DNA of 64,000 nt from Colius striatus (lineage: Eukaryota > Chordata > Aves > Coliiformes > Coliidae): contig NC_084769.1 of assembly GCF_028858725.1 (NCBI RefSeq), forward strand, positions 10,727,501 to 10,791,500, written 5' to 3'. The first letter of the stretch is position 1. The number at the start of each line of letters is the position of its first letter. Positions 12,301-23,239 of the stretch are shown in pieces. The notes beneath the pieces are model-generated. The model did not search any database and had not been told where the DNA came from. It saw only the letters and a program-made list of their open reading frames with translations. A program made the position numbers and the translations under genes.

Positions 12301-15300
12301 ACTGAACCTGATATGGAAAGCTGTAGTTATGGTGATAGCTCCAGAGGCCAGGAGGAGGGGGTCAACAAGTGTATGCATGTGTTGTGTCACTGAGTTATGC
12401 TTGATTAGTGGGTGTCAGCTTGATTAGTGGGTGTCAGCTTAATTAGCTGCTGTACAGTTGTGTGGGTTTGTGCCCATGGCCATGAAGTCATGTTGGTCAA
12501 GATACTCGAGTTTTATGAGGACTGAAGAGGAAGAAAGGAGAGTCTGCAGTCTGGCTCATGGTTTCTCAGGGCAGAGTGTCATTTACATCAAACTGGCTTT
12601 TATTCACTTGGTCACATGGCTCTTGTGTTTCACAGTTTCACCGAGGGTTCTTTTAACTTGGGCCAGATGGATCTGATCTCCACCACTTCACTGTCAGTTC
12701 CTTTTTCATTATTTAACATATACTTTTGCCTGGTGACTATGAGCAGCAGCTGAGCTCTGCCCTTCCAGCAGCTGTGTGCCAGTGCCCTGGCAGCTGGATG
12801 TGATTGTCAGCAGCCCTGTGTTCTCTTGAGCACCAACAAAGAGGAATGAATCCTGTTGGCTACGCGGGAGCATACAGGACCAGCATCTATTTTCCTTTGT
12901 TTCCTCCACTTGATCCATCAAAAAATTGGGTTCAGCTTGTATTTTTATCCTTCTTGGCCTCTCTCAAGGTCAGACTTGCAGCTTTCCCCTGCTCCTTTCC
13001 CTGTGCTGCCAGCACTTGTGGCCTGGTGGAAGAAGCCTGTTTACAGAGCAGCCCCAGCCTCAGTCCCTGCGGGTGCTTTCCATACTCTTTCATCCCAGGA
13101 GTGGATGGTGCTGAAGCTGTGCCCTCCTACTCTTCCCATGAGCTCTACACCCCTCAAACCGCCCCTCCAGCTTTCCTACCCTTCCCCACCAGCTTGCTGC
13201 AGCCTCAGGAGCTGGTGCTGGGTGCCTGGGGGCTGGAAGCAGCTCTGTCTCTCCCCAGATAGAGGAGTGGAAGGGAGGGAGGGAGCGGTGCTGCAGGTGA
13301 GGCAGGCTGCTGGTCCAGGCAACGTTGGCTGGGGCCAACTACATCTCACCAGACTTGTTCTTCAGCATTTCCACACCCCACGGGACTTGTTCTGGTTTTG
13401 CCAGAGACTTTGCCTCTGCAGGCTTCTGACCTGGAAATTTCACTCTCCTTATAGCTGGGATGTAGCATCACCAAATAAAACAAGAGGATCCCAGTGTCAT
13501 GGTAGTCTCTGCTGCTTACAGAATAAGCTAACATATGTGCCACAATCTTCTTGTTGCAGACCTGCAATTTCAGCAAAGATCCCACATGGGGCCAGGCTTT
13601 CACCTTCTTTGTCCACAGTGCTCATTCCCAGTCACTCCATGTTGAGGTGAGAGAAACTCCTTTCCTTTGAACACTTGAGTGTACATCTGTAGGAAGAAAC
13701 CTCTTTTATGCTGGATGTCATCTCAGCTCTGGTTGTTTCTGTGTGCTTTTGCTGGGGTCCTCCTACTTAAAAGGTGGGAGAAGCACAGGCTTTGCACTGG
13801 CAGTTCTCTGCTAGGTGATGCTGACATCTGTCTTTGCTCTCAGATCATGTAACATGTTATATCTTAGGTCAGAATTTGACATTTCTGGATGAGAAGTGTA
13901 AAAGAGGTTTTATACAGGCCTCTTTGTAGTAAAGCCATGAATATTTTGCTGTCAGAAGTCACAGCCTTCATACTTCTCAGCCAGAGCCCCCTCTCTTTAC
14001 CTTGGTATTTTGGCTCATTAAGAAATCTTCTGTCTCACTAGCATACATTGCAGCACAGCCAGTCCTATGGCTGCTCACATGGCTACAGAAAGGGATTTGA
14101 ACTTAGAAGGTGTATTGAGGTTAAATAGGCTGAACAAACTATTGCTAAAGAAGCCTGTAAAGGTTTAGAGCAATTGTCATCCCAGCTGCCTGCAACATTT
14201 TCCTCAGAGCAAGTAAGGAAAGTCAAGTAAATCCCAGGGCCTAGTTTTTCTGCTAAGGGATTTTTACTCCAAACACAATGATTTGTTACACTCCTGAAAT
14301 ACTGGCATCACCAATTTGGAAGTAACCATACTGGATAGTATGTCCCCAAACAAATAAGCTAATTTTGACCTCTGTCTGAAATACCTCTGTGCATTGCTGC
14401 TCCCACTGGCATGTGTTGCAGTTTCTTGTCTTATAAAAAAAGGTTGGGTTTTTACCTCTAGATAAAAGACAAGGATCGAGACAGTGCCCTGGGAACTTCT
14501 GTGGTGTGCCTCTCCCATTTACTTAAGGACCCCAACATGACTCTGGATCAGAGGTTTCAGCTGGATCACTCCAGTTCAGACAGCTTCGTTAAGATGAAAC
14601 TTGTGCTGCGGGTAAGTTGTTCTTTGCCATATTCCCTTGGCTTCCCCAGTGGAAGCATCCAGTTCTAACCAGGCAAAAGAGATGAAAGGTGCAAGAGGAG
14701 AAATGCAGCTTTGCTTCACAGATGGGTAGAAAGCAGAAGTGTGAGGAGGTCTTTAAGTGCAATTAAGAGTGTGTGGTGGAGCTGAGAGGTACCCCTGAGG
14801 CTTCCTAGAATTTAGTGCAATGCCATTGCTGAAAATCTCATGACAGTGAAGAGTTGGACTGAGGAAGTCTAAGCTGGGAAATCAAAGCTGCTAAACAGTG
14901 AGACTGGTGCCTAAGAACCATTTTATCTCTGTTAAATATGTACAAAGCAGGACAAGGGAGGAGAACATCTCAGCTAATCCCATGAGCCTCTCTCATCTCT
15001 AATGGCAGATTCCTGTTGGAGCTTGTGGTGACATTTCATCCTAATGCTGCCGTTAACCCCAGCACTCATTTCTCTCCCTTGTCATTTTTAGGCCTTGAAT
15101 GTTGAAGAACCTGATCCACAAAGAGTCAAGGCTGGTGTAGGTGCCTCGAAGCAGGGTCCTGTGTGTGGCCTGGAGAAGGGGGGGAACCACCATAAGTTTG
15201 CCTCCCCACCAAAAGCAGAAGTCTCAAAAGTACCCCCAGTGAGCAAAGACTCTGCAGAACCTGAATCTCTGCCAAAACAGAATGGCAAGGAAGACCCAGA

Positions 15301-18300
15301 CACAAATGGCAGCTCAGCAGAACCAAGTGAAACTGTTTCTGGCCTTAATGAGACAGAGTGTGAGAACAATGCAGAGCATCACCCATCGTCAGTGCCACTG
15401 CTCACCAGAGTGGGAGCTGTGCCCACGCTGCCGGTCGTGCAGGAAATGAGGCTCGCGCCCAGTGTGGCTTCACTGGGCTCTCTGCCTTCTTCTTGCTTTG
15501 AATTAAGTAGCAGCAATCTGGAACTTCACAAGTAGGTGGTTGTTCCAGCTGAGCTGCTCTTCTCTTGGGAAGGTTTAGGTTTCATAGGTCGCTGTTGCGT
15601 GCGGTTGAATTCAACACTGCAAGAGTCTTGGGTCTCAAATCACCTCACCAAGAACAGGCCCAAGTATTCCAGTCAATAGCAAAGTAAATTACAGGGGGAC
15701 TCTCAGATCAGATATAAAATGAAAGCATTTCCTTTTCTGTCTCTCCTAAGAGATGCTCTGTGTATTGGCTTTATATTCTTTGAGAGCTCTTCACACAGTA
15801 TATCCCAGATCCAATGATTTTAGCAACAGGAGAGTGAAAGTCTGAATATCTCACTCCTGTTAAAACACAAACTCTTCATAAGCATGTCTATCTGCTTAAA
15901 GTTTTGGATGCTGTGTTTAATCTAACCAATTCTGAGACTCTTACAATGCTGTAAGCAAATTGTGTGAGTGTGCTTATGTCTGTGCCCTTCCCACAGTGCT
16001 AAGTGTGAGGCTGCAGGTAGCCTGCTCTGTCAAGAAGGGCACACGTGTCTCTCCTGGGGCACAGAATGGTGTGACTAGAATCCTTAATGAACTGAATTAG
16101 CAGAGAAGGTCCATCTCAGAGCAGTTATAAACCTGAACATCAAACCCATCTCCAGCTGTTCAATCTGATTCTTCTGGACTGGCAAATTCTCTAGCTCTGC
16201 ACAGGGCCTCATTTAGAAACTGGTTTTAAACCCTTTTTAGGCAGGTTTTTTTGATTTGAAACCACTCAACATGCAGAATGAAATGTTAAGAAGGTCCCAT
16301 TTTGCAAATACAAACCTCCTTGAAGGAGCTGCTAACATACCAGCTTGTGCTTTGCTGCTCCATCTTATTTAGATGATCAGAGGCCTGGAACATCTTTCTT
16401 ATGAGGAAAGGCTGCAAGGCCTGGGGCTGTTTAGCCTGGAGAAGACTGAGGGGGAACCTCACCAATGCTTATAAGTACCTAAAGGGTGGATGTCAAGAGG
16501 ATGAGGTGATACTTTTTTCTGTAGTGTCCAATGACAGGACTAGAGGTAATGGATAAAAGCTGGAACATAGAAAGTTCCACTTAAACACAAGGAGTGGAGG
16601 TGAGGGAGCCTTGCCATGAAGGTGAGGGAGCCCTGACACAGGCTGCCCAGGCAAGATGTGGAGTCTCCTTCTCTGGAGGTTTCCAAACCTGCCTGGATGT
16701 GTTCCTGCGTGACCTGATGGAGGGGAACCTGCTTTAGCAGGGGGTTGGGAGGATAATCTCGGGAGGTCCCTTCCAACCTGACCATTCCATGGTGCAGCAG
16801 GCCAGCTGGGTGCTTTTTTGGCTTTGGTGCTGTGGAACTGAGATGGGGTGCCTGTGCAGAAGGCTGGTGAGGCAGTACCAGCCCCAGCAGGAGTTTTGTT
16901 TCTGTGGAACCTCTGTGGTCCAGCTGCTTTCTAGATAGCAAATCTCAGGGTGCCAGGAATAAGAATGCAGCCCTGAAAGTTGCTTTTAGTCCTCTGTGTG
17001 TGTGGTCTTGTAAACAGCTGCATGTCAAAGCTTTGCCTGTGTGACTGTCTTGCAGTGGGACCCAGATGCCTCTTGGTGAGATCCAGCTGACGGTGCGCTA
17101 TGCATCTGTTCGGCAGAGCCTGGTCGTGCTGGTCAACAGCTGCAGGTAACACACATGGAGCTGTGAAGGGAAAGGGAAGAGCTCCCCCAGCTCTGTCAGA
17201 CAGCCAACAAAGCTGGAGCACAACCAGCAGCAGCGTGAGATGCCTGAGTGTTGGCTGACTGCAGCCTACACAGCCTCGCTAAGCCCAGCGCTGGTCAATG
17301 CCAGTAGCAGGTCTGTGAGGCTGGCAGCAAACAGTGCTCACTGCTGTAGAGATACTGTCACTCTCATCCACCCAAAACTTCCTCTGAACAGCACAGACAA
17401 CTGATGCATGTCTTGGGATGCCATGATAGACATCACAACCATGATTAACACCCGTGGCTGAAGTTGTGGATGTTCATTTAGGAACTCCAATAAGTGGCCA
17501 CATTCTCAGTAGTGAAAATGTTTGTTGAGCTTCACATCTTGAAAGTTTTATTTGCATCTGTTCCACCTGCTAAGATAAATGGGAGGCCCATGAAGGGTTG
17601 GTCTGATTCTGAGAGAGACAAAGTATTAAAACACATAGTGGGAAAATCTGTCTTGCTTGTCAACACTGTATTTCTTTAAACAGAAACTTGGTACCCTCTT
17701 CCAATCGTGGGGTAGATCCATATGTTCGCATCTACCTGCTCCCAGACAGAAGGTGGACAAGCAGGAAGAAGACTTCCATTAAGAAGAAAACTCTGAACCC
17801 CCAATACGATGAAAAGTAAGAAAATGTGAATTATGATTGCTGCTGAAACATTCTGTATAATGAAAGGGCTCACCCAAGGTATGCTCCTGTGCTCCCAAGG
17901 CTTGGCTTGTCAACGTTTGCAGGGCTTCTGAAAACAAATGTCACTTCAGCTGTTAGGGCTGGCCTTGCTGTGGGGCTGGTGGGGCTGTTCCCTGCAGGGG
18001 GACACATCAGGGGAGCTCTTTCTCCTACCCCTGCCCTGATCCCAGCAGATGCAGCTGTGCCTGCTGCTTTGCACACAGACATCCTCCTGGCAGCCTTCCC
18101 CTTCAGGTGTCTCCGAAAGCCTCTTCTCTCCTCATGCTTCCTTACTGGATGCTTATTCTGACAGCTTCCCAAAATGTGAGGGCAGAAAGACAAAGCCTTT
18201 TGAGACTGGGCCATTCTTTGGAGAGGTGGTTCTAATCCCATGTTTAAAGGAAGGCTCACATGTGAAGATGTGTGAACTCTGGGCTCAGTTTTTTCCTCTG

Positions 18301-21300
18301 TTGAGTCCTTTCGGTATACTTCAGCACAGGCCAGAAATGGAGAAAAGACTTATAAAAGACTTAGAAAATATTTCATCTTACCGCAAAACACTAGATCTGT
18401 GGACTCTGGTTCTGCCTGTTCTTGTGTACACCACTGATTTAATACCAGCAGAGGAGTAGCATCTGCTTTTTTCCATCCTCAGCTGAGTACAGGAGGCTGA
18501 GAAACACTCGGCTCCACAACGCTCTGTACCTGTTTTACAGCTCTGACTTGAGGAAAAGCTGTTCAGGTGGGCAGAACTTAAATGATTTAGCATGGACAAA
18601 ACTCACTTGACGTGAGATGGTGTGTGCCAGAGGCATGAGTCACAGCCATTAAGAATTTAATTGCCACAGGTTTCAACCTTTGTCTGCTCTTAATGTGGTA
18701 GAAGCTGACTTTGTCAGCTTGGGGGGTTGGCTCAGCTATTTCCTCTGAGTAATAAAGATTGCAGGGAAAACATGCTGCCCTTCCATGAAGGGGGAGAATG
18801 ATGGCAAATAGCATTCCAGCATGGATGCGTGTTTTCCTTCTTCCCTTTGGCCTTGCAAACGGTGACAGAGTATTTCATGAGGCCTGGGAGAGATTCCTTA
18901 CAACATGAACCAACTTACAAGATTGCTCATAGTTGAGCAGCTTGGATGTACATAAACCCATGGGCCCCAATGGGATGCTCCCACGGGTGCTGAGGGAGCT
19001 GGTGGAAGCCATGGCTAAACCACTCTCCATCATCTTCAGTAAGTCATGGAGAACAGGAGAGGTGCCTGAGGGCTGGAGGAGAGCAAATGTCACTCCAGTC
19101 TTCAAAAAGGGCAAGAAGGAGGAGCTGGGTAACTACAGACCTGTCAGCCTCACCTCCATCCCTGGAAAGGTGATGGAATGACTTATCCTGGGTGCTGTCT
19201 CCAGTCATTAAAGAACAAGAGGGTCATTAGGAGCAGTCAACATGGCTTGACCAAAGGGAAGTCATGTTTGACCAACCTGATTGATAGATAGCCTTTTATG
19301 AAGATGTAACCAGGTGGATAGATGGTGGTAGTGCAGTGGATGTGGTTTATCTCCATTTCAGTAAAGCATTTCACACTCCCACAGCATCCTCACAGGAAAA
19401 CTGAGAAGGTGTAGGCTAGGTGATCAGATAGTGAGGTGGATTGTTAACTGGTTGAAAAGAAGAGATCAGAGAGTTGTGATCAATAGGGCAGGGTCTAATT
19501 GGAGGCCTGTGTCTAGTGGAGTCCCTCAGGGGTCAGTGCTGGGAACAGCACTCTTCAATATGTTCATTAATGACCTTGACAGAGGGCACTGTCAGCAAGT
19601 TTGCTGATGATCCTAAACTGTGGGCAGTGGCTGACACAGCAGAAGGCTGGGAGGGAGCTGTCAAGAAGGACAGGGAGCTGCTAGACAGAGTTCAGCACAG
19701 GACCACAAAGATGATGGAGTAGAGCATCTCCTTTATGATGGAAGGCTGAGGGAGCTGGGGCTCTTTAGCTGGGAGGAGACTGAGGGGTGACCTCATTAAT
19801 GTTTACAAATATGTAAAGGGTGGGTGTCAGGAGGATGGAGCCAGGCTGTTCTCAGTGATGGGCAATGACAAGGAGCAATAAATACAAGCTGGAACATAAG
19901 AGGTTCCAAAGAAACATAAGGAAGAATTTCCTCCCTGTTCAGGTGAAGGAGCACTGGAACAGGCTGCCCAGATGAGTTGTGGAGTCTCCTTCTCTGGGGA
20001 CATTCCAAACCCACCTGGACAAGCTCCTGTGTGACCTGCTCTGGGTGGCCCTGCTCTGGCAGAGGGGTTGCACTGGATGATCTCTCGAGGTTCCTTCCAG
20101 CCCTTAAGTTTCTGTGATTGTGTAGCTGTAGAGTCACCTTTTCTGTATCTTGCTTCCCAGTTGAAGTTGTGGCTGCTGATGCTGTATTCAATCAGTGTTC
20201 TGGCTGCTGGTGCTTACAGGATTTCTATTCTCATTTCAAAACTTTAGGTTTGAATTTTTTGAATCTTTGGAAGATGTCAAGAAAAGGACACTGGACATTG
20301 CAGTGAAGAACAGCAGGCACTTCATGTCCCAGGACAGGAAGGAGCTGGGGAAGGTAAGTGTAAAGAATAGTCCCATATCCTGAAATGGGGTTCAAGTAAC
20401 TAAGTCTCAGTAACAGCACGAGCAGGCTGGAGACAGCTGAGATCAGGCTGTATCCACATGGAAGCTCATGTGGTTCATGCTCCACGCTGCTTCACTCGGA
20501 AGGGTGCTCCAGACACAGGGATGTGTTTCCTGGGCCCCACTGCTGCCCCTTTGGGGAAATGGCTCCAACAGCACAAATGGAAAGCTGAGACAGGCATCAT
20601 TAAGCCCAGGGTTTGCCAGGGTGCTTTAAGCTTTCTGGGAACAACTTATATTCTGTGAAAAGTAATGGAATTGCTTCTTCAGACGGAGAGAAGTTTCTAC
20701 GTAGTGCTGCTAGGGAAGGGAGCAGTAGGGCCAGGGCTGGGGGAGAGCAGCAGGGCTGAGGCTGGCTAGGGCTGAGGGGAGCAGCCCTGGGGCTTGCCAG
20801 AGGGGCTGAGGTGGGAGGAACACTGGATGATTTACAAAGCTGTAACATTTGCTTTCTCAAGGTGCGGATTGACTTGTCGCAGGAGGATTTAATAAAGGGC
20901 TTTGCACAGTGGTAAGTTTCCATCTCCCTGCTTTTAGCCCTTGCCAGCTGCTTTGCTGGGAGGCTGCCTGGCTGCTGGTGCTGTGCTGGTAACTGGCTGT
21001 GTGTTTCAGTGAGCAAGAAGAGTGTTTGACCTGCAAATGCAGGGCTAACTGGAATTAATCTGATAATTTTATCTAAGTCGTATGTTAATCCAGTTTCTAG
21101 TGCAGTACCTGCCCTGTGAAGCAGTTTTAATAAGAGGCTTAACTGTCAATTACAGTCTTCAGCATATTTTAAGTTACCATAAAAGCCACTGGGACGCATA
21201 AGGAAGAGAATTATGTTTATTAAAGTAACCTTGCAACAAATTTTAATTTGGATAAAGATCTTCACAGAATTAATGCTCAGCAATATATATATATGATAAA

Positions 21301-21876
21301 ACTTTAATTACAAAGCATTTACAGAAACTATTCTAATAAGACACTTACAGTTTTGCTTGTGTGTTCACTGTGGTTCAGACTGGAACCCTAAGCACTGGGC
21401 TGAGAACCAGGGCCTCTCTCCTTCTACGTCCATAGTTAATGGCAGCAGTTCTTTCTTCATTCTCCTTCAGTGGAGACCAAGGAATGCAGTGGGGGTAGTC
21501 TAGGAGCTTGCCCTCTATGCAGGCAGTGAGCCCAGTTCCCCAGCCCAGCTGGTGTCTGACATAAGCTGATGGCAGTTCTGAGAGGAGGAGGAACAGTGAC
21601 GCATCCACCGTTCCTGGTGCGGAGCCTGGAGGCATCTCCCCAGCCTCCTCTGCCCCAGCCTCCTCTGCCCCAGCCTCCTCTGCCCCAGCCTCCTCTGCCC
21701 CAGCCTCCTCTGCCCCAGCCTCCTCTGCCCCAGCCTCCTCTGCCCCAGCCCCTACAAAACACCAGCAATACCCCAGCTCCATTCTCTCTGTTGTGCCACT
21801 TTAAAGTCCTAAGCAACTGTTATTACCGTATCTGTCTTGCAGGTATGAGCTGACCAGGAGCAGACGCAAGAAGTGA
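1187..21876 (+). CDS. ESYT3: ESYT3, extended synaptotagmin-3 (5' part lies upstream of the window)
   Basis: Nineteen coding exons join in frame: 1187-1253, 1837-1926, 3599-3654, 6233-6353, 7288-7461, 7981-8063, 8811-8859, 9502-9591, 10713-10775, 10870-10938, 12147-12212, 13560-13646, 14462-14611, 15092-15531, 17056-17145, 17684-17815, 20248-20353, 20862-20911, 21843-21876. Together they encode about 671 residues ending in RRKK and a TGA stop. The order is end of the SMP lipid-transfer domain, C2A, C2B, a disordered linker, then C2C. This is the E-Syt plan with three C2 domains, so ESYT2/3 rather than five-C2 ESYT1. The short C2C tail and the CEP70-FAIM neighbourhood point to ESYT3. Known family role: ER-anchored tethers that bind plasma-membrane PI(4,5)P2 and move lipids at contact sites. 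The N-terminal ER hairpin and most of the SMP domain are not in the window; I saw no further coding exon in 1-1186. Confidence 0.95.
2144..2640 (-). mobile_element. CR1 LINE fragment (antisense)
   Basis: From cacagaatctcaaggg through the 'gggcagccccttccagtg' and 'ctccaagctagagcccc' blocks, this is the 3' part of an avian CR1 element read on the minus strand. It carries stops and is truncated. It is one arm of an inverted CR1 pair. Confidence 0.85.
2641..2795 (+). mobile_element. CR1 LINE fragment (sense), second arm of an inverted pair
   Basis: This piece reads gttcaagaggacagggagct and 'gagctggggctcttcagc' in the sense direction. The same CR1 region lies inverted immediately upstream (about 2500-2630). 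Confidence 0.8.
5914..6105 (-). mobile_element. CR1-like fragment (antisense)
   Basis: It starts atagaatcatagaataa and continues 'ccaccactaaactatgtccc' and 'cctccctgggcagtctg', the end of a more diverged CR1 subfamily. It lies about 130 bp before an ESYT3 exon. Confidence 0.75.
7288..9591 (+). CDS. ESYT3: ESYT3 exons for C2A
   Basis: Exons 7288-7461, 7981-8063, 8811-8859 and 9502-9591 encode the first C2 domain, from [13 protein letters not shown] to [13 protein letters not shown]. The calcium-site aspartates are intact: SDPY in loop 1 and an acidic YDEDPDKDD string in loop 3. Calcium-dependent membrane binding by this domain is therefore plausible, as in other E-Syts (inference). The intron between 8063 and 8811 carries a CR1 fragment in antisense orientation. 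Confidence 0.93.
7681..7725. repeat. Two-copy direct repeat, 25-bp period
   Basis: The 20-mer tttaaatatcaatcagtgta occurs at 7681-7700 and, preceded by gcaga, again at 7706-7725. A short local duplication in an ESYT3 intron. Confidence 0.85.
8141..8465 (-). mobile_element. CR1 LINE fragment (antisense)
   Basis: A gaatcatagaatggtagagg end, 'catccagtccaactcccc' and 'ccctgggcagcctgtgcc' identify a truncated CR1 3' end within an ESYT3 intron. Confidence 0.85.
9960..10265 (-). mobile_element. Avian ERV LTR fragment (antisense)
   Basis: Read on the minus strand it starts tgtcctggtttcagctggga at 10265, a 5'-TG edge common to avian ERVK-type LTRs. It ends in an AT-rich stretch near 9.96 kb without a clear CA edge, so it is probably 3'-truncated. 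No internal retroviral genes are attached. Confidence 0.65.
10713..14611 (+). CDS. ESYT3: ESYT3 exons for C2B
   Basis: Exons 10713-10775, 10870-10938, 12147-12212, 13560-13646 and 14462-14611 encode C2B, from [17 protein letters not shown] to FVKMKLVLR. The first calcium loop is poor in acidic residues. Loop 3 reads [11 protein letters not shown], so calcium coordination is less complete than in C2A. A lysine-rich insert ([12 protein letters not shown]) lies at the 10870-10938/12147 exon junction. All junctions are GT-AG and stay in phase. Confidence 0.9.
12401..12441. repeat. Two-copy direct repeat, 19-bp period
   Basis: The string gattagtgggtgtcagctt is present twice in tandem, in an ESYT3 intron. 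Confidence 0.85.
15092..15531 (+). CDS. ESYT3: ESYT3 exon for the C2B-C2C linker
   Basis: A single 440-nt exon rich in Ser, Pro, Glu and Lys and without a predicted fold. It ends in the conserved [15 protein letters not shown] motif found just before C2C in ESYT3. The donor GTAGGT at 15532 splits an Asn codon; reading through the donor gives an immediate TAG, so the intron boundary is well defined. Confidence 0.9.
16372..16797 (+). mobile_element. CR1 LINE fragment (sense)
   Basis: It runs from 'gaggaaaggctgcaagg' to 'ggtcccttccaacctg', the usual CR1 3' end, with frameshifts. A 35-bp local doubling of 'ggtgagggagcc' occurs near 16598-16632. Confidence 0.85.
17056..21876 (+). CDS. ESYT3: ESYT3 exons for C2C and the C-terminus
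   Basis: Exons 17056-17145, 17684-17815, 20248-20353, 20862-20911 and 21843-21876 encode C2C, beginning [17 protein letters not shown]. It contains a strongly basic strand, [14 protein letters not shown], matching the PI(4,5)P2-binding patch that anchors E-Syts to the plasma membrane. The last exon adds only [10 protein letters not shown] and the stop at 21874-21876. The 17815-20248 intron is enlarged by a CR1 copy; the last intron holds a 15-bp minisatellite. Confidence 0.93.
18938..20125 (+). mobile_element. CR1 LINE copy with reverse-transcriptase remnants
   Basis: This is the longest CR1 copy here. Degraded ORF2 strings from the reverse-transcriptase region are readable: [20 protein letters not shown] near 19090-19165, then a 'gatgtggtttatctccatttc' block and 'gtccctcaggggtcagtgc'. 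It ends with the CR1 3' tail near 20125. Stops, frameshifts and deletions make it non-functional. It lies in the ESYT3 17815-20248 intron and ends about 120 bp before an exon. Confidence 0.9.
21641..21753. repeat. 15-bp minisatellite in the last ESYT3 intron
   Basis: About 7.5 head-to-tail copies of cagcctcctctgccc. They are nearly perfect, pyrimidine-rich on plus, and sit about 90 bp before the last ESYT3 acceptor. The open frames it creates (repeated AEEAG or PQPPL) are artefacts of the repeat. Confidence 0.9.
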
Positions 21877-22680
21877 ATGAGTGATTCCTTCTCATGTACA
21901 GAAGTTGCTAATTTCTCAGCTTTCTATGAATGTACATATGTCTTTTGTAAGTAATGTGTTTTGAACAGTCACTGCACATTTGAAGCAGTCCCCAGCTCAG
22001 GATGTGTACATTTAATGATCATACTCAGACATTAGTTCTCACTGAAGTAAACAAACGCAGCCAACCCCACTGGGAATAATTTGTCCCTAAATAAGAAATC
22101 CCTTATTTTTGCTGTTTCTGGCATATCTTCCCCCAAGGGCCCTGAAGTAGGAACACTCTCCTGAGGAAGTGTTGGACCTGGAGCCCTTTTAGACTGTCAG
22201 CAAAGTGTCATTACTTCACTTGGCAGTTTCACTTCCCCAGGATCCTTGTTCATGTTGTTTTAACATGAAAATCATAGTACTTGTGTTTTAAACAGCATTC
22301 TTCATCTGTAGGGCTACAGAAACTGTTGAAAGAGACTGTTTAAGACTCGAATAGCAATTGGTTTTGGAGAAACTAATTGGATACTCCACTGTTCAGAGGT
22401 ATCTCAGTGGTGTGGCTGCAGGTCTGTGCAGAATGAGCTGCCAAAAGCAGGGAGTTGAGTTTACCACCCCATCATTAAGGTTTGTGATGCCTTTTGTTCT
22501 TTGTTACAGTACATTTCAAAGTCTTGTAAACCTTGAGAGTAAATCATTCTGCCTGAGGAACAGCAGAGTTTTGTAAACTAAAGCTTTATTAATAAATCAG
22601 AGCAAAATTATACCCTAATATTTTTGGAAGCTTAGTGTACTTGTTTCTGCACAATAAACTTCTAACTGCCTTGCATAAGA
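21877..22680 (+). other. ESYT3: ESYT3 3' untranslated region with two poly(A) signals
   Basis: No coding frame of note follows the TGA. AATAAA hexamers occur at 22591-22596 and 22653-22658, so cleavage is expected near 22610 or 22675. About 0.5 kb of unrecognised sequence then separates this end from the LTR downstream. Confidence 0.7.
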
Positions 22681-23239
22681 TCTCTGCCTTTCTAAAACTG
22701 ACTGTCAAAACATGACCTTGAGACCTTCCCATCCATGCTAGGCAGAAACCCACAAACCACCCCCTGAAGCAAGTTTCAAATGTTTTTGGCCTAGATTACA
22801 CGCACCTAGTCTGCCTCAGTGCACAGCCAGAAAGAGAACACACTGAAAAACAACTTGCTTGCATCCCCAACAGATCTGAAAATGTAAACAGCATTTAAAA
22901 ATAGGCTCTTCAGCAAAGCCAGACAGCCCTAACTCTCTTGTCAGCTGCTCCATGCAGCAGGACCCCCTTTATCTCCTACCTGACACAGGGGCTGGCACAG
23001 GGTTGGCCTTGTGCTGCAGTCAGGTTCTGAGGCTGGAGGCAGAATATAGAGATCTCTCTCTGGCTTGAGCAGACCAGGTGAGAGCAGTTACAGTGACTTT
23101 CTCTTAAATTGACCACTGAAAAAATTCAGCAGTTTTATTTGTGCCAAAAATTCTGCCCCTGGTGCTGAGGCTAGGTAGTGGGTTTGTGTGGGCAGGTTTG
23201 GGTAGCAGGGAGCTACACGAGTGGCTTCTTTAAACAAAG
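22681..23239. other. Intergenic gap between ESYT3 and the LTR
   Basis: I see no coding exon or named repeat here. A TTTATT string at 23134-23139 is AATAAA on the minus strand. It is a candidate poly(A) signal for a long CEP70 3' UTR that would run antisense through the LTR. Confidence 0.4.

Noticed and set aside
12804-13650. Overlapping open frames of 152 and 264 codons on plus
   Set aside because: They run through a GC-rich ESYT3 intron and out of frame across the real exon 13560-13646. No recognisable protein features; chance frames.
21375-21853. Repetitive open frames (AEEAG or PQPPL repeats)
   Set aside because: They are translations of the 15-bp minisatellite in an intron, not genes.
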